A DNA stretch of 64,000 nt, taken from NCBI GenBank assembly GCA_003344405.1, contig NOWV01000091.1, positions 124,001-188,000 on the forward strand, given 5' to 3'. Each line of letters starts with the position of its first letter. The stretch's first letter is position 1. A program made the translations under genes and the position numbers. This document shows positions 1-13,700 of the stretch, one piece after another. This DNA comes from Trichoplax sp. H2. Its lineage: Eukaryota; Placozoa; Uniplacotomia; Trichoplacea. The notes under the pieces were generated by a model. That model did not search any database, had not been told where the DNA came from, and worked only from the letters and a program-made list of their open reading frames with translations.

Positions 1-3000
1 CTAAAAGTTACAATTGCTTGGAAACCTGTACTAATAAATACGCTGGTAGGCTAGAAGAATACTCATGTTGGAATGCCTGCTACTTGATGAAAAAAATCCA
101 TCAACAATCCTACTGTAAGCCCTTACTTTGTACCAGTAATTTTATCTTGATAATTTTAAGGCTTTCACTTATCAGTAAGTTATCATATCTGAAAGATTCA
201 GTTACAACCAATTTAATGGACCTTACAGTGCAAGAATTGCGTCAATTCATTGTTACTATTACCACGCAGAAAATAAAGTCAGTCAAAAGATCGGTTTCAT
301 TATAATTAACTAGCAGTACTGTAGAACAGTTGTATTATTTACAGCTTGTTTACAGTGAATAAGCCTATAATTAATAAAGTCTTGCTACATAAATTTAGTA
401 TTATTCAAAGAGTTTACTTAATATTGATCAATTGTGCTACATGGATATGATTGATATATCGTAAATGATATATTTCGCCGTTAAGGCTATGTATTTTAAA
501 TAATAATAATAATAGAAAGTATTAAAATAATTTGTAATTTTCCAATAATATAGCATTTGAAGATTGTAAAATATATTTTCTGCCTCAAATTATAAACAAC
601 GGTAAGGAGTAGAGTTATTTCATTTTCTTATACTTAACAACGACTGGATATTCTAACAATGTTTCACATTCTGCCTTGATGCAGTAGAATAGCATCAAGC
701 TAGAGTAAATAATAATCGACTACATAATCTTGCGATATTGTATACTCTCACTATAGCCTCAATATTACAAAAGATACGTGGACCCATTAACTGCTTACCT
801 TTTACTGGACCAAAGAAATATCATGTGTCTACGTTGAGAAATTCCACTACAGACAGCACCCCCGTTATTTCTCAAGATGGATACCGGAATGAACGTTGTA
901 CTTGCTCACCACCTGAGCTACATAATGCTAGTATCAGTAACTACCTCGTTACGCCAACTTTTAAAAAAATTACAGTCAACAGCAATGGTAATTTTGTAAT
1001 AGAAATTCGGTGGTTACGTGCATTAGGTTCGTATTACACTATACCATGAAGGGCTAATTTTACCTTCTGAATCTTATTCGATTGAGAGAATGTTACTATT
1101 AGCAATTGCTTGAAGTTTAAAGATCAAACTATACCGTACAATACCAAAATGACCAAATTTTAACGTCTTTCAGTTTATTAAATTTTCGCTCGCCGCTTTC
1201 CTTTATGTAGGCTATCGTAATGACTTTGAGGTACAGTTTATTGTGCCGATTAGGAATCCACCCAACGGTACCCGCCGGAAATGCAACATCACAACAGAAA
1301 CGAACATCAAAATTGTAATAGATCGCATTGCCAATTTATCCCACGCAGACGTACATGAAAAAGGCATTGACTTTATTATCCTTCGAATTCCTAATCCGAG
1401 CAATTTTTATCATTCGCAAACCATTGGAAACAGGGTGACTATGGCTGCTGAAGTCAAGAAAAAATATTACCAAAAGTACAGGGAATATTTCCCCAGCGAT
1501 ACCGGTTAGTCATAAACACCCTCAAAACCAATTAATACAGTAAATTATAAAGCGAATAGAGTCGTCTGAAATAATCGTTAATTTTCAATAGAATCTATTG
1601 CTAGATCATGGCTCACACATTATCAACACTGCAGTAGTTTTTTATGCCAAATTCAAAAACTTTAGAAAAATAATATCTGTTAATAGTTCGTTGCAACTCA
1701 ATTCGCTAACTATAAATCACTACAACATGAAAGTACCATTCTAATTAAAGTCCTATCTAATAATGCACTATACCATTGCTAGAACCAATAATGTAACGAT
1801 TAATTCTAAGGGTATAATAAATACTGCTCTGCTCATACTAAGTTTGAAAATTTAACGATTAAACATCTTATTTTTTATGCAGCTAAAATACCTCCAGAGG
1901 CGGTTGCATTGATTTGCTTGGCTGGTGTAATGACTTTAATTGGTACTTCCGTTTACTTATACTTGGCATACCATCTCAAGTGTAAGCTGTATTTTTAAAT
2001 CATCATTTTTTATAGTATTAAAATTTTTTTAATTATACCAACCAGAGTGTACCGTTAGCTAACTGGAAGCATTTTCACTACAAGCGTTATCTTAAAAGTA
2101 CAGTAGTTAAATGCAGATATTCGAAAAACTGATGCTGTCTAATAAAAAGATATTATCTATGCGTTAATTCTTATAGCAAAATTGAATATAGCGAATGGTA
2201 TCGCTGAAGAATTTTATCGGGATAGACTAACAGAATTGGATAGAGCTCTTAATCCGGGTTTGGGATAGATAGCTTTAATATTATTATCCTGAAAAAAAAT
2301 AACACGTTTAGGCAATATACAGTACAATCGTATGTCTTATACGTATGACTATCTTAATAAAATGATCACTTCTTTTATTCTTTATGGACAGTGTATCCTG
2401 TAGCTGAACGCACCATTAGCAGTCCCGACTATGTTAGCATAGTACATGATCTATTCGAAGAAAATATCGATTTAAATCTATTAAGATTTCTAGATGGTAA
2501 CAGGATTGGTTACAATGTTGTTGGAGCAATTGATGACGATATAGCGACTCCAATCCCAGAAATAGTTATGAGGAAACTTACAACATGTTCAAAGGTACTG
2601 TAGAATACTTATTGCTACTATTATGGCTGTTCTTATAGTAATAAATCACTAGTTTACAACATATTGGGAATGATCTCGAAAATATTCCCTAATAATTATG
2701 TAGTGTAATGAAGCTGAATAAGAGTTTACAAGTATTCGTATTCAACCATATAACTACATTTTTATACTTATTCGGTTACGTCACAACTTTCATTACGAAT
2801 GAGTGCTATCATAGGTATAACGACAACTGTGGTTAATGGATTGTCTTTTTTAATTTTTGATTACAGATAATACTCTATCTATCACCGGAATACATTCGAA
2901 ATATCAATAAATACCAAAAACGTGATCTGCGAGACTTCGAAAACGATAGTCCTGAACTAATGTTTGCCAAATGTACATGGTCATTAATGCTACGTAAACT

Positions 3001-3190
3001 TTATAATTGTCCTCGCAGTAATGATGTAATTGTGGTCACGAACACTTCGATATATCCTGGTTCATGGATAAGGTTTGCAAGATATCATCTTGCCTTTCCT
3101 TCTACACAAATCCGTGATCTTAAGTACGATAATCACTATGATCCTCTACTACGCTGCCTACGAACAGCAAGGGCCGATTTAGAAACTTGA
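1..3190 (+). CDS. R0: IL-17-receptor-like (TIR/SEFIR-type) membrane receptor, 5' end missing
   Basis: Single-pass receptor of the tandem family; exon 1 and the start of exon 2 lie outside the window. Exons read as <1-114, 554-601, 757-1026, 1211-1504, 1883-1981, 2177-2257, 2392-2594 and 2867-3190, giving about 476 visible residues with all phases compatible. Exon 2 keeps the last four of eight family cysteines (C-x3-C-x12-C-x3-C). Exons 3-5 form the extracellular part, with a CTC motif. Exon 1883-1981 encodes the membrane helix (core VALICLAGVMTLIGTSVYLY). The last two exons form the STIR-like domain, joined at TTCSK/IILYLSPEYI, where TIR and SEFIR domains carry a conserved beta strand. The 757-1026 exon uses a weak GTTCGT donor. 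The protein ends 26 residues after a RDLKYD motif shared with R1. Signalling is probably cytoplasmic by homotypic domain contact; that role is inferred from the family, not seen. Confidence 0.72.
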
Positions 3191-3225
3191 TCGCTGTTCA
3201 GTCCAAAAAGTCTTTATTGTATATT

Positions 3226-3231
3226 ATTAAA
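3226..3231 (+). terminator. Candidate poly(A) signal of R0 (ATTAAA)
   Basis: ATTAAA lies 36 bases after the R0 stop codon. R1 has the same hexamer at the same distance and R4 has one 54 bases after its stop, which supports it as the 3'-end signal. In AT-rich DNA a chance match is easily possible. Confidence 0.35.
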
Positions 3232-6200
3232 GACCTTAATATATATATTTTAAATGTACAAAAATAATCATAGTATGATAATCTTTTTAACTGTATTACT
3301 TAATAGCCCTAATGATAAATGATAATACCATTAAGTATATTTATTACGATCCTTTCGTTTCAATCGTCAAAGTAGTTTTATAACCTCATTTCATGAACTT
3401 TTGATACTTCAATGCTCAATCTTATATACTTACATTGTTATCAATCTCTTGAATTAATGGATGTACAATTATCGTATTAACTTCATCTTTAATTTTGAGC
3501 TTGAGTGATATCTATATCGTGTAACTATAATGATGACGTTGTATAAACCATATAATTCTGGATTAAATCATTTTGCTGGTTCCTATGAGCCAAACAATAG
3601 GCTTGTAGTGATGCACCCCGTTCTTGATTATGTTGGTAAATTTATTTGATATAGTTAGGTTACTAAGAATAGATATTACCGTGATGATAATATTAGATGA
3701 TTGCTAACTACTATATTAGAAATTGTTGATGACTAAAGTTAGCCAGTTGACTAATTAATTATGGTACAAGATTTGTGTGACCTAATATACTGTAACTGTG
3801 AAGATACCCAACATTAAAAAGTGCTGGAAATTAATAGGAAAGTAATCATATTTTAAGTAGAATGATTCGGATTGTAGAAGATAATGATAATCTACTTGAG
3901 AAAAACTATTCTGTTTGATGGCTTAGTCTGATTATATCTGATCATGTTATCATGAATGGATTTAATGGAATGTCTTTTAAAACTGCGGAAATGAGCTCAC
4001 ATGAGAGACTTCACTTTGCTTTGAGCTCTGAATACTTTAGACTAGATTCTTGTATTAATCAATTACTGCTCTTAAGCTCTGCAATAAAAGCCTTTTATGA
4101 AAATTTCATTAGACTAAGGCAATTCTTTGTGAGATGCTTTTATCACAGGAGTTTTCCTAATGTACTGTCAGCTCATTTTTACCTCTTACAGCCAAATGAA
4201 ATCTCTCAATATTTCCATAATAAAAGCATCAAATGTCGATTCCATTCACAGGAATATTAATGGAAACATGACAAAAGGGCTTCTTTATCTTTACCGGGCT
4301 GATGCGATTTCCATCATTCACCATAGTAGTAGTATCAAATATTTATGATGCATATTGCAACAGAGATATTATCACGAGGTCATGTACACATAAATTCAAT
4401 TTTGCATGATTTTTCACAGCATATTGGTTGCTAAAATGGTATAATCATGTTTATAATAATGTTATTACCTTTTAACTGTATAGGTTACCTATGATTTCGG
4501 AATCTCAGGCACTTCTATGAGATATCTTTGGCAATATATATTAATTATAGCCCCTTACTTTACGATGTCATCATTTTGTAATTGTTAGTATATTTATTCA
4601 CCTGTAGTCAATAGATATTTACTGGAAACTTTAATTATAGATCCATCTTTAGACATTTGCTTTACTGGCAAATAAGTTGTGTAATAGATAGCTTGCAATT
4701 TACTTACTGAACACGGCATAAAATCAAATATAAATCATACCGTAGTTACTATTTCAGCCTTACAGGAGGTGAAAAGTCTAAAGATCCTCCTTTTATTATA
4801 ATATTAACGAAGGCTGCACCTTAACTTCGATAGCATAGTGCAGTAGTACTTCTTTTGGAAGGGCTGCGCCATGAAATTGTCATAAGCTTAAGAATATAAG
4901 GAAACGGCATTAATCAACATTTTCCAATGTAATTAATGTATAGCGGACATTAAATTACTCTATTCACAATTTAATAACTATTTTAAAGAATATGCCACTT
5001 CTACACCATCGGCACAGATAGAACACTTATTAGATTATAATCATTGGCCGAATTTATGATTGTCTTCAATCCTGTTTCAATAAATCTACTCTTGAAAGAA
5101 TAAAATCGAATTACAAAGAAAATTTCCAAACATTCAGGCTTAATTTCCGGCTGCGATAGCAACTCATATATTTTTTATTGAACTTTTAGATTTAAAACAC
5201 TAATAGCATGACTAAATAATATGTATCTTATATACCAATTGAAATAATAAAAAAATGCAGCCGAAATTAGAAGTAAAACTCGAATTTTTTTATTGCTTGA
5301 AACAAAGTAGAATCTGTTATAATTTTGTGACCATTTGGGAGCTTAATAATGCAGACTCACCATCATTTATTCTTTGCTAAAAGTAAGAAAACTGAAATTA
5401 GGTAATGTGTCTGTATTTTAAAACTAATCCATTTACCAATCACCAATGGACTTCTACGTAAACAACAATGATATATTGGCATTACTATGCCCCTATCAAC
5501 TAATAAAAATATTCACTTCCGCCTTTAAGGGAGTTATTCCATGCTGACAGTTACCAACTATCAGGACTAATTTTCATTTTATATAGGGCAAAATTACTTT
5601 CGAACTCGGTACGATTGTGGCCATAGTAAACCACAAGACTATGTTTGTCAACTTAAGAAACTGGTAGTTGCTTGATTACTTGAAGCGATCAATGGAATAA
5701 AAGTTATTATTTACGGATCGATACCTGATTAAATAGTCATAAATACAGTAACTGAAAGTGAAGGTTTTATGTTATTAAAAGGGCTATCGATCATGGTAGC
5801 ATCAATCATATCCTGTCCATGTTGCTGACCAAAAGGATATATGATGAAAATCTCGATTTTCATAATTGAAATATCGTGACTAAAAATAAGTATTTCGACA
5901 TCATTATATTATATTATATGAATGACAATTGTAAATTGAATCGAATTATAAATTTATAAGTTGAATTATTCTCTAAAGTTAGTCCTATATATTTTACTAT
6001 TAATAGTAACTTGTATATAAGCGAGAGTGGTAAATTATTATTATTTTATAATACACGAGCACACCTATGTCTACAATCGGCTACAATATTCAAAGCCAAC
6101 AATGTCGATCGGGTTAACTGTATTTTATACCTAAATGTCATCTAGGCCTAACATATTCGTATACTGTAGCCCTAATTTGTATATATGCGAACAAGCAGTG

Positions 6201-9200
6201 TTTATTGCATGGGAATAATTGGGGAATACTAACATAGAATGATTGATGTCAAGGTTGTTTTAGCAGTTTAAGAATGCGGTAGTTGATCAATTTTTAAGCT
6301 TCATCAGTTGCGCCACATTCTTGGTATTATATAAATGAGTGACAGATGTGAAATGTAAAAGTCAGTGGCATATGCGTATACAATTATACATACAAACAAC
6401 GAAGAAGATAAAGCAAGAATCTTCTACGATCTGGCAATTCCTATTCGATTACGTTATACCAATAGTTATTTCGAGAGTATCACTGCTGAATTGTCGTTAC
6501 TATGGTATCTCAAAGTAAATTTTTTGGAAATTGCAAAAGTGCAAAATGATCTTTACTGTTAAGAAATTTCTTTTATAAAATTCAGTCAATGTTAACATGA
6601 ATATTAAATACAGAGTCTTTACAATATATCATTTATAGAACTTGAACATAATTTTTATTATTAAATGAATGTAATTTATTTACAAAAAATACTTTCTGAC
6701 ATATCCAAACTCATTGTCAAATCGAAGGCATTTCAAATTTGTTTATGTTTTGTTATAAATTTTTTACTAAATAGGATAAATATCTCAGCCTTTTCTGTTT
6801 CACCTATTCTTTTTATTGATTATAGCATGAATAATACGTTGATAGCTTCCAAAGGAAATAAGGAAGATCCTGAATTCTATAGAAGTGATAGACGTATTAC
6901 ATAACTTATTTACGTATTTACGCAATTTATGGTAAAAAGAGAAATAATTTATAAAGAAAATGTTGAAGCACTAAGTTTATCAATAACTTCGAAAAATTGT
7001 TATTTTTGTAAGTGACGCCAAAGTTACAGGAATAAGTAAACGAGTAGCGAACAAGACTAGAACGCCATTATTAATTTTTGCTAACAATACCTTGACTGAG
7101 AATTCTAGTAAAACTGCTCTAGCGATACTTTATATGGATGAAATGTGCTAAAATACTACTAATTATAACTTAGCAGAAATCAGAAAAGAAATATTCTATT
7201 GCTATAGCAGTAGCCGAGTAGAAATTGCTTTTAAAAACAGACAATAAATAAAAATTTTCTGATTTTCAACATAACTTGAGAGATGCTAAATTAAGAATAA
7301 GCAAGTTTACAGCAGAGTAGTTCCTGGTATTAGATATATGCGTGCGGGCAAAACCCCGATTCTCATAGGCTATGGGGTGACGGAAAACTTGCACCAGATT
7401 ATCTCTGACCGATTTGATCACTTCGCCTGTATTTATAGAGATTTAATAGTCCATAGGATCCGAATGTTTCTATCTACTTCTGTTAGAGCATGAAGTGCGT
7501 GAGTGCCGGCATCGATAACTCTATAATACAGATAGACACCATTGTTAGCGCATGATTTAGTGCGCCTATAGTTCAAGAGGAGTTAATGTCTTTTGTGTCC
7601 CTAAAGGACGATAAAAAGATGCAACGGCAGCGGATAATCATTAAAAATTAATTAATAAAAGTGTAACAGTATACAGTAGGTGTAAATTAGGGAATTAAAT
7701 TGCCTTTGGTATTTTAACCCTTCTAACCATAGAGTTCTTAATATAACTATTGACCGTACCCATACTAATCAATTATAATCGGTATGCTACAGCGCAGTTT
7801 CAAATCGTTCATTTTGTGCTAACGTCTAGGAGTCCAAGTAATGATTATTTTATAATTACCCTTATCAATCAAAGTACACTATCGAGCGCTAAAATGAACT
7901 TTGTACTGGCACTAATGGTATTGTCAGCCATAAAATGGCAGTGAAATAATAATATTGTATGCTGTATTAATAGATACTAAAAATTAATATAAAAAAAGGG
8001 AAACATCCAATGAAATGTAAACAGAATTCTACTGTAGGAGTCTGTATACGTATGATAAATTTTATTCTTTTTTTCTCAATTTTTCTTTACATATGTGAAA
8101 AGCGTAGTATGAGAATTAAAATAATGTCTTTTCTTCTGGCTGGGTAGTAGCGCATCTTGAGACAAGACTTCAATCATGATTTGAATGAAATACCGTTTAA
8201 AAACTCTAAGTAGAAATACCCAAGCCTATCAGCACGATATACAATCTATGGCAGCAGAGTTATTTAATTAAATTTATTTGAAAAAGTGGAGCACGATTAA
8301 TTGTATAAGAAATCAAAGAAATTTGGGGGTCATTTTATACGCGTAAACGACTAGTTTTAATAAAGTTAGAATTCTAATTTGATTTTAAAATGTATGAGTC
8401 GGGTGTTTTAACCTCTACAGTATACGTACAGTCTATAATATAAGGCTATCGATGAGTGGAATACCGTATTAGCCCTGTTTATTAATCAATTTATTAAGTG
8501 GATCATTAACTAATCTGATCATACTTTTCCATACCTATATCAGTAATTGACAAACGAGGAATATTACGGTGTGACTAGTACTGTTTGAACTGATCGTGCA
8601 TGTTAGCAGCGACTGATAGTTTGTATTCGAAATTTTAAAGATGATGATAAAAATGAGTTAACACCTCAGTTCAAGTTAATTAAATAAAAAAAACATGAAG
8701 TGCCAATTGCTCAAAGTTGCGAGGATCATTTTTATTGGAATTTTAGCTCAATTTAAAGTCATTCTCATGAAAACTTCAGGATCCAATCAAGGGCTACACT
8801 GTAGCCGAATAGCTTTTAACTCTTATCCATCAAATGATAGTCTAATCTCGCAATCCCTTTGTGCTTAAAACTTTTTTAGCGCACTTTTAACCGTCCACTA
8901 CGAGTGTAATCATACACATAGAATCCATTCAATGACGAATGTTTGGATAAGCTTGTAGTTTATTCTTGTCTTTCTTGTTACATGGACACAAAATTGCGGT
9001 AAAAACCAAGCCGATCATAGATTAACTTTTTCCAAAGTTGATAGTCGAAGGAGAATAAAAACTCCTATAACACTAACTACCTTGTTGTGTATTGCATTTG
9101 GTAAGATTACTAGCGGCAATCCGTATCTTCCCTGACTAGTATATCCTGTTTCAATATGTACATTGCACACCATGTGTTGGAAAGGTTTTACATGTTGGGT

Positions 9201-9763
9201 CAAGCTTGCTGAATCAATCATTTTTCAAATTTATAGAATTCTCGGCTCAATAAACTTGACCTAAGACAGACACGTATACAATATATGTATACGTTATTGC
9301 TGATTGATTCTAGACATTAAGTTTAACATGCATTCATATTCGTTGCTTTGTTACAATAAAGGGAACTGCAAATTTATTGCTATAGGCATCGATAGTTGAT
9401 TTAAATAAGAGATGATGCGCCATTAAAACAATATGGAGCAGAAATCTCAATGAATATTTGGGATAATTACCGAGTGGGTAGCAACTTGTTTAAAAGCTGA
9501 GAAACTCTTTAACAAATAAAACCAGTCCGAAGATTGAACTCTGCGGATATTTTTGCGATTTTTCAATGTCTCAGCAATCATTGATGACATAGTGCTACAT
9601 TATTCCATTAATTGATTGCCCATACAACAACTATTTAGACTTGATACCACCACTTTCTGAATAGAATTATCATCTTGTAGAGGCAATTATCACTAGCGCG
9701 AGTAAAAAAAAAAGCCCAAAATATGGCGGCACTGAAGAATTGGTTGGTTGAAGAGAAAGTTTC
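3232..9763. other. Intergenic region, nothing recognised
   Basis: AT-rich DNA with only short chance reading frames on both strands; none shows a recognisable domain or aligns with the receptor family. Around 7330-7600 the base composition is slightly more GC-rich, and the word TGTTAG-x-GCATGA occurs twice about 55 bases apart. I could not turn this into an RNA gene or an element. A 16-codon frame with signal-peptide character at about 7894-7944 has no supported downstream exon. Confidence 0.4.
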
Positions 9764-10289
9764 AACTTGTGAGATCGTTTGTGTCGTCTGACCGTACAAG
9801 TCAACTGAGAGCCATTCTATTATCAGCCATTGAACCATTGTCAGCGCAGTCAGTCATTGTATGAGTATGCAATGAAATTTGTTACGCTCGTTCGTTGAAG
9901 CGTCATTCATGACTGTCTTTCAATCAGTCCATTGACGCAGCTATCAGCAGTGTCAACGTCTTCAGTATCGAGTTTTACTATTAGTGTTATTTGTTCTTCC
10001 AATGTTGGTATCAGAATGAGGTGACACTTGAGATGAAGCTAGTTGGCTATTATCTCTTTCATCAAATGCATTGATGTCCACTTGAGCACGAACGACTACC
10101 CAAGATTTTATTGTCTTTCCCACTTGGACTGTATGTAATCAATGATAACGGTACGGTACCGTATTGTACACTGTAGTCACCCTCTTATATTAACGATTGA
10201 CCGTCGATTCCATTCTTATTCTTAGCCATCACTGCTGTAAGTACTGTTTCCTTGACCTTTTTAGTCGTTCCACCATTTGAACTTCTGCT
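9764..10289. repeat. Direct duplication, copy 1 (526 bp), ends at assembly gap
   Basis: This segment begins AACTTGTGAGATCG and ends ...TTTGAACTTCTGCT directly at the run of N. The segment after the gap starts and ends with the same words. The copies are nearly identical except for about 110 bp missing from copy 2 between ATCGAGTTTTAC and ACGA(CTA)CCCAAG. Such high identity exactly at a gap suggests either a recent tandem duplication or two haplotypes placed in series by the assembler. Confidence 0.85.
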
Positions 10290-10309
10290 NNNNNNNNNNN
10301 NNNNNNNNN
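10290..10309. other. Assembly gap (20 N)
   Basis: Twenty undetermined bases lie exactly between the two copies of the flanking duplication, so true length and copy number here are unknown. Confidence 0.99.
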
Positions 10310-10723
10310 AACTTGTGAGATCGTTTGTGTCGTCTGACCGTACAAGTCAACTGAGAGCCATTCTATTATCAGCCATTGAACCATTGTCAGCGCAGTCAGC
10401 CATTGTATGAGTATGTAATGAAATTTGTTACGCTCGTTCGTTGAAGCGTCATTCATGACTGTCTTTCAATCAGTCCATTGACGCAGATATCAGCAGTGTA
10501 AACGTCTTCAGTATCGAGTTTTACGAACGACCCAAGATTTTATTGTCTTTCCACTTGGACTGTACAGTATGTAATCAATGATAACGGTACGGTACCGTAT
10601 TGTACACTGTAGTCACCCTCTTATTAACGATTGACCGTCGATTCCATTCTTATTCTTAGCCATCACTGCTGTACGTACTGTTTCCTTGGCCTTTTTAGTC
10701 GTTCCACCATTTGAACTTCTGCT
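10310..10723. repeat. Direct duplication, copy 2 (414 bp)
   Basis: Near-identical repeat of 9764-10289 starting right after the gap, with one internal deletion of about 110 bp. It ends about 70 bp before the R1 start codon, so the upstream region of R1 lies in this possibly misassembled stretch. It contains the 12-bp perfect palindrome TACGGTACCGTA, also present in copy 1. Confidence 0.85.
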
Positions 10724-10794
10724 CCATACTCAGTGAAAAAAACGCCACAGTCAATTGGATTCAAGTGGCATAGAAAAGATTGTATTCCTTTTTC

Positions 10795-13700
10795 ATGATG
10801 GATCAAATTTTGATTTTAATCCTGGTGCTAATCTGCTTATTAAATTGCGTATTAACGAGCAACGCTTTGAAAGAAAATTGGAATATTGCTCAAAGCGATT
10901 GGAAAAATCAGGTCAAAATTTCTCTTTGCTCCTCGTCGTGCTATGGGGTAAATATGGCTATCAAAGCAACTTTTCATTGAACTTGAGAGTGATTCATACA
11001 ATTTTTTTCCTTTTGCGTTATGTTGGGAGGGCAACCTCTGTAACACACTAGCGATATCATACTTTCATGCAATGCTGTATGTACAAAGTGGACACATTGG
11101 ACCATCACTAGTAAAGCGACATCATAATAAACGTAGTTTACACTACCCAAGAAATTTTTTTTTAAAACAACATTCAACAACAATCATAAAATGGTGTGAC
11201 TGTAATGTAGATTTATCGATAGGGAGTATGATCATACAAACCTTGATTGGCTATGGTATACTGTAACAAAGGGGAAGGAGAAAAATAGCAAAAAGAAAGT
11301 TCCTCTAGTCTTCAGATAAAGAAAGTACAATATCTCTAAGTCTTGTAATTTTACATCATGCCTTAATTCCGAGATTGAACTGCATTTTGCAGTCTTGCGG
11401 CGAAAGAAAGTACAGTAACACTTATTAGTCGAGCTATTTCGATCGGGCATTGGTCATAGGTTGAACTGTGTACAGTTACACTGTAGTACGAGTGGACGTC
11501 AAGAGTATTCAATAAACTGTCTCTACATTTTACTAACTATTTTCATCAAGTCTAATGACTAGTGTAGTATCACAAAGCCCATCATAAACAATCATTCCTA
11601 ATAAAGGATGAAACGCCCATCAATTTTTTTCCACATTTCAATATCCAGTCCACAAGGAAATATTAATTAATAAACTACAATCTAGAAATACTGAGAATAT
11701 CGTCGTATTTATAGCCTGATACTTCGACTACTTAATGAAGTTATTAGCACCCAGTTCATGATATCCAATGAAGTATTACTAAGAAATCATAATGAATGGA
11801 ATAATCCATGCTCCAAATTATAGGCATTATTCAGTAGTAATAACGGTAACACCATCATTGCAAGTGTAGAAATTTTAACTAAAGTAAAATAATTAGTAAT
11901 ACTATAATGGTTGTAGGCTTGCGGTAGTGTGTCTAGCATGTTTGTAAAATATCTAATTATAATTATCATTCTATGTGATTCTATACGCTTCATCGTATGC
12001 CATAAAAAACTGTGGAATCCAATTCCACAAAATTGAACCAACTTTCTCCTCAAATTACGATCAGTAGATTGTCGTCTTCAAAATAGAGTAACGTTCATTC
12101 GATCTACAATGCTTTCTTCCATAACTGTCCAACATTTATGGCAGTATTACAATTTAATCAGTCAAATGTACATGATCCGATATTTTCTGACACTTAATAT
12201 ATCACCTTCTATCATGCCCTAGGCAGTTTTTTTGCAATTCCCGTGTACTCAATTAGCCACTGAGTAGATAAAGAAAGAGAATACTCTAACTACCTACCAA
12301 CGTTATTCAGCGACACCAATATTTTAATTAAATACACGAGTATATTCCAATAACTCACCATAGCTATATTAAATTCTCCTATCTCTGTCGGACTGTCACT
12401 ATACAAAACCTATGGTATATAAATGCTATCGCAATCAATAAAAGTTAATTATTTATTCACTTCATTTATATCAATAATATTGTGCGATTAGGGTAATCTA
12501 CTAGCCTCCAGCTATATGCTATAAATAATCTACACTATAAATACAGAAGTAAGACCTGTGTAAATTGGATTTTCATTCTCAATTTTTATTACCTATTGTA
12601 CCGTACATTTACTTAGACTTGAGTTTTACGCTGTTATATACTGTAAGTCGTGTTTCCATTATTTGCAATCAAAGTAATAACTACAAGGATATTATTGAAT
12701 TGATTTTAAAAATTAGCCTGTACACCGAGATGCAATATACTGTAGTACTGTACCCAAATGAACAGTAAAAATGTCTAATTACCATGGATAATCAATTGAT
12801 GATGATTGATAAATTGTCCTATGATACCAACATTCTGCTTATCAAAAAATTCGTCGCTGTACAGTACTATACTGTACAAAAATTAATTTTTTCGTGATTT
12901 TCCTATTTTTAAATTATCTATAAACCAATACTGTAACATATACAATCTTATGATAGAATATTGCTTATATTTTTTACTCGCCTACTAATGTCATTAATCT
13001 GATTGCTAACATAGATGAATTTTATGACATTACCCAGTATTTGTCTGGCTGATGGTCATGACCAAGCTTGTATTGCTCCATGCTTGAGGCCATGTATTGT
13101 GCCTTGGCAGTCGTTAAAGCATTGCCAAAATCATGTCTGCGCTGGATACCGAGGCTCACTCGAATTAGCGACACTATGCTTTAAAGCTTGCAGAGTGATG
13201 GAAAGTGTAACACAGTTCCCTTTATCTCGTAAGTCGTGACGGAGTATCGGAAAAATCGATTAAATTTGATGCAATAAGTATATCCAGCATCTCTAGCGTA
13301 AATCGATTATTTTAGCTTTCATATTCTTTTTTTGGCTGTTTAATAATAAAACCTCAAATAATTTGAAAAATGAAAAAAACAAAGACTTGACTCTAGCTAT
13401 AACTAGCCAAACTAGCTTCACAGTACACACACTGATACCGAACGTAATTGATAATGACTATGACCTTTAGTAGATTAATAGAAATACTTTAATGTTGAGG
13501 TATGTACGTTAGAGATCAAATTCAATATATGCAGTGGTTTTAGTTCTGTATTGAAATATAGTACACATATATTATACGGCCATCTTCGATCTAACCAACT
13601 AACGTATAGCTAAATCAATTGCAATCAGATTATCATATGTTAGCATTTACTATCAAATACACCTAGAATAATTTCTTACCGCTAACACCATCACAGTGTT

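Noticed and set aside
3952-4260. 102-codon plus-strand frame between R0 and R1
   Set aside because: No domain, no family similarity, and no splice partner; within chance expectation for this length of AT-rich DNA.
7330-7600. Possible tRNA, snRNA or SRP-like RNA in a slightly GC-richer stretch
   Set aside because: Only a short ACCCC/GGGGT pairing was found, with no cloverleaf, B box or other conserved RNA motif.
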